Assembly: GCF_028021195.1 (NCBI RefSeq)
Contig: NZ_CP115668.1
Coordinates: 2,170,001 to 2,234,000, forward strand
Origin: Cutibacterium equinum
GTDB lineage: Bacteria; Actinomycetota; Actinomycetes; Propionibacteriales; Propionibacteriaceae
Length of the DNA: 64,000 nt
Direction: 5' to 3'
The position numbers and the translations under genes are program-made. The notes under the pieces are model-generated. The model searched no databases. It saw only the letters and a program-made list of their open reading frames with translations, and had not been told where the DNA came from. This document shows positions 62,289-64,000 of the stretch, piece by piece (positions within the stretch are counted from its first letter, which is position 1; the number at the start of each line of letters is the position of its first letter).

Positions 62289-64000
62289 ATGTACGACAAC
62301 AGCAGCACTGCCGCAGCCATGACGATCAAACTCGACGCCGAGTTCCCACCCGACCCGGTTTTCCAACCCGGCATCCGACGCGCACCCTCGCGTGGATTCC
62401 ACCTCACCCCTGACCAGACCAAGATCGCACTGCGCAATGCCCTGCGTTATCTGCCCCCGGAACTGCACGAGAAGGCCGCGCCAGAGTTCCTCGAGGAACT
62501 GCGCACCTACGGCCGCATCTACGCCTACCGGTGGCGACCGGCCGGCCACATCAAGGGCCGCCCGATCGACGAGTACGAGGGCCGCTGCATCGAGGGCAAG
62601 GCCTTCCAGGTGCAGATCGACAACAACCTCGACTTCGACGTCGCCCTCTACCCCTACGAGCTCGTCACCTATGGTGAAACTGGCAGTGTCTGCCAGAACT
62701 GGCTGCAGTACCGACTCATCAAGAAATACCTCGCCCAACTCACCGAGGACACCACCCTGGTCGTCATGAGCGGCCATCCGCTGGGTCTGTTCCCCTCCCG
62801 CCCGCAGTCCCCGCGCGTCATCATCACCAACTCCCTCATGGTCGGCCACTTCGACAACCAGAAGGACTGGGAGATCTGCGAGGAGATGGGCGTCGCCAAC
62901 TACGGCCAGATGACCGCCGGTGGCTGGATGTACATCGGCCCGCAGGGCATCGTCCACGGCACCTTCAACACCATCCTCAACGCTGGGCGCCTCCGTCTGG
63001 GCATCCCTGCTGACGGCGACCTGTCCGGGGTGCTCTTCGTGTCGTCAGGGTTGGGCGGCATGTCGGGCGCCCAACCCAAGGCTGCCGAGATCGCCCACGC
63101 CGTCGGAATCATTGCCGAAGTGGACATGTCGCGCATCCAGACCCGACTCGACCAGGGCTGGGTGGGGCATGTCTCCGACGACCTCGACGAGGTCTTCACC
63201 CTGGCCAGGAAGCACGTCGAGCAGCGCACCCCGATCTCGATCGCCTACCACGGCAATATCGTCGATCTGTTGCAGTACGCCGTCGACAACGACATCGACA
63301 TCCCGCTGCTGTCGGATCAAACCTCCTGCCATGCCGCCTACGACGGCGGTTACTGCCCGCAGGGATTGACCTTCGAGGAGCGCACCGAGCTGCTGGCCCG
63401 CGACCGTGACGAGTACGCCCGCCGCGTTGACCAGACCCTGCGCAAGCACTTCGAGCTCATCCGCACCCTCACCGAACGCGGCACATACTTCTTCGACTAC
63501 GGCAATGCCTTCATGGCCACCGTCTTCGAGTCTGGGGTGACGCAGATCGCCAAGGACGGGGACTCCCGAAACGGATTCATCTGGCCTTCCTACGTCGAGG
63601 ACATCATGGGGCCTGAGCTGTTCGACTACGGCTACGGACCTTTCCGGTGGGTGTGTTTGTCGGGCAGGCACGAGGACCTCATCGCTACCGACCATGCTGC
63701 GATGGACTGCATCGACCCGGATCGCTGCGGCCAGGACCGGGACAATTACATCTGGATTCGTGACGCCGAGGCCAACGACCTCGTCGTCGGTACTCAGGCT
63801 CGGATCCTGTATCAGGACGCCAAGGGTCGCATGGACATCGCGTTGCGGTTCAACGAGATGGTGCGCAATGGCGAGATCGGACCGGTCATGCTGGGACGAG
63901 ATCACCACGACGTCTCGGGCACCGACTCCCCCTTCCGCGAGACCTCCAACATCAAGGACGGCTCCAACCTCATGGCGGACATGGCCACCCAGTGCTTCGC
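62289..64000 (+). CDS. hutU: Urocanate hydratase (partial, runs off window)
   Basis: The first ~570 codons of a histidine-degradation enzyme that converts urocanate to imidazolonepropionate using bound NAD. Signatures: YGQMTAGGWMYIGPQGIVHG, NAD-binding VSSGLGGMSGAQPKAAEIAH, and DQTSCHAAYDGGYCPQGLT. It belongs to the longer urocanase form. ATG 62289 is chosen for GGGGG about 9 bp upstream; ATG 62262 in frame would add nine residues. The 3' end is outside the window; other hut genes may follow. Confidence 0.95.
   Translation, partial: MYDNSSTAAAMTIKLDAEFPPDPVFQPGIRRAPSRGFHLTPDQTKIALRNALRYLPPELHEKAAPEFLEELRTYGRIYAYRWRPAGHIKGRPIDEYEGRCIEGKAFQVQIDNNLDFDVALYPYELVTYGETGSVCQNWLQYRLIKKYLAQLTEDTTLVVMSGHPLGLFPSRPQSPRVIITNSLMVGHFDNQKDWEICEEMGVANYGQMTAGGWMYIGPQGIVHGTFNTILNAGRLRLGIPADGDLSGVLFVSSGLGGMSGAQPKAAEIAHAVGIIAEVDMSRIQTRLDQGWVGHVSDDLDEVFTLARKHVEQRTPISIAYHGNIVDLLQYAVDNDIDIPLLSDQTSCHAAYDGGYCPQGLTFEERTELLARDRDEYARRVDQTLRKHFELIRTLTERGTYFFDYGNAFMATVFESGVTQIAKDGDSRNGFIWPSYVEDIMGPELFDYGYGPFRWVCLSGRHEDLIATDHAAMDCIDPDRCGQDRDNYIWIRDAEANDLVVGTQARILYQDAKGRMDIALRFNEMVRNGEIGPVMLGRDHHDVSGTDSPFRETSNIKDGSNLMADMATQCF

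Overview
The window is a 64 kb piece of a high-GC actinobacterial chromosome, most likely Cutibacterium/Propionibacterium (Propionibacteriaceae). Reasons: two CAMP-factor paralogues around a secreted alpha/beta-hydrolase, a secreted cutinase-like enzyme, a B12 riboswitch upstream of nrdDG, and many genes that start 6-7 nt after a TANNNT box (leaderless style). I cannot fix the species from the sequence alone.

Layout. (1) 1-19.9 kb: an unusual type VII secretion / polymorphic toxin island. Leftward: a 964-aa lipoprotein, a type-1 periplasmic-binding-fold protein, an FHA-FtsK/SpoIIIE secretion ATPase (EssC/EccC type), a 1951-aa RHS toxin with a HINT domain and a Tox-REase-5-like tip, its immunity gene, then a tandem array of further immunity paralogues, each preceded by a decayed toxin tail. 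Rightward: a Ser/Thr kinase, a WXG100 protein, another decayed toxin tail and a fourth immunity paralogue. No EccB, EccD, EccE, mycosin, EssA or canonical EssB is present. (2) 20-27.5 kb: argS, an aldo/keto reductase, a SanA/YdcF-like protein, a tiny membrane peptide, pgi, a Pro-Thr-linked Ig-like surface protein and a KDPG-aldolase-like protein that lacks the Schiff-base lysine. (3) 27.5-36.6 kb: a repeat patch with a perfect 29-bp inverted repeat, a Ski2-like helicase, B12-riboswitch-controlled nrdD-nrdG, a PEBP protein, a membrane-anchored cutinase, a multi-pass membrane protein and tRNA-Leu(CAG). (4) 36.6-42.4 kb: a decayed gene, the divergent ohrR/ohr pair, an MDR-family oxidoreductase, and arsR / arsD-arsA without arsB. 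(5) 42.5-50.9 kb: a secreted-factor block (short CAMP protein, secreted hydrolase, full-length CAMP factor), then two polysaccharide-deacetylase lipoproteins. The first of these is translationally coupled to a YcgQ/YcgR-like membrane pair. (6) 50.9-59.6 kb: murJ, lysC, a class A PBP, a metallophosphoesterase, a MazEF-like module, tRNA-Pro(CGG) and yaaA. (7) 59.8-64 kb: cysteine-poor ribosomal proteins L31/L28/L33/S14/L32 divergent around a Zur-like box, an FKBP isomerase, a P-loop kinase and the start of hutU.

The most notable system is the 1-20 kb island. A secretion ATPase, a WXG100 protein, a kinase that keeps all catalytic motifs (where T7SSb has the pseudokinase EssB) and unusual lipoproteins sit beside an RHS nuclease toxin. 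The flanks hold at least four immunity paralogues with fossil toxin tails, which reads as a record of toxin-tip replacement.
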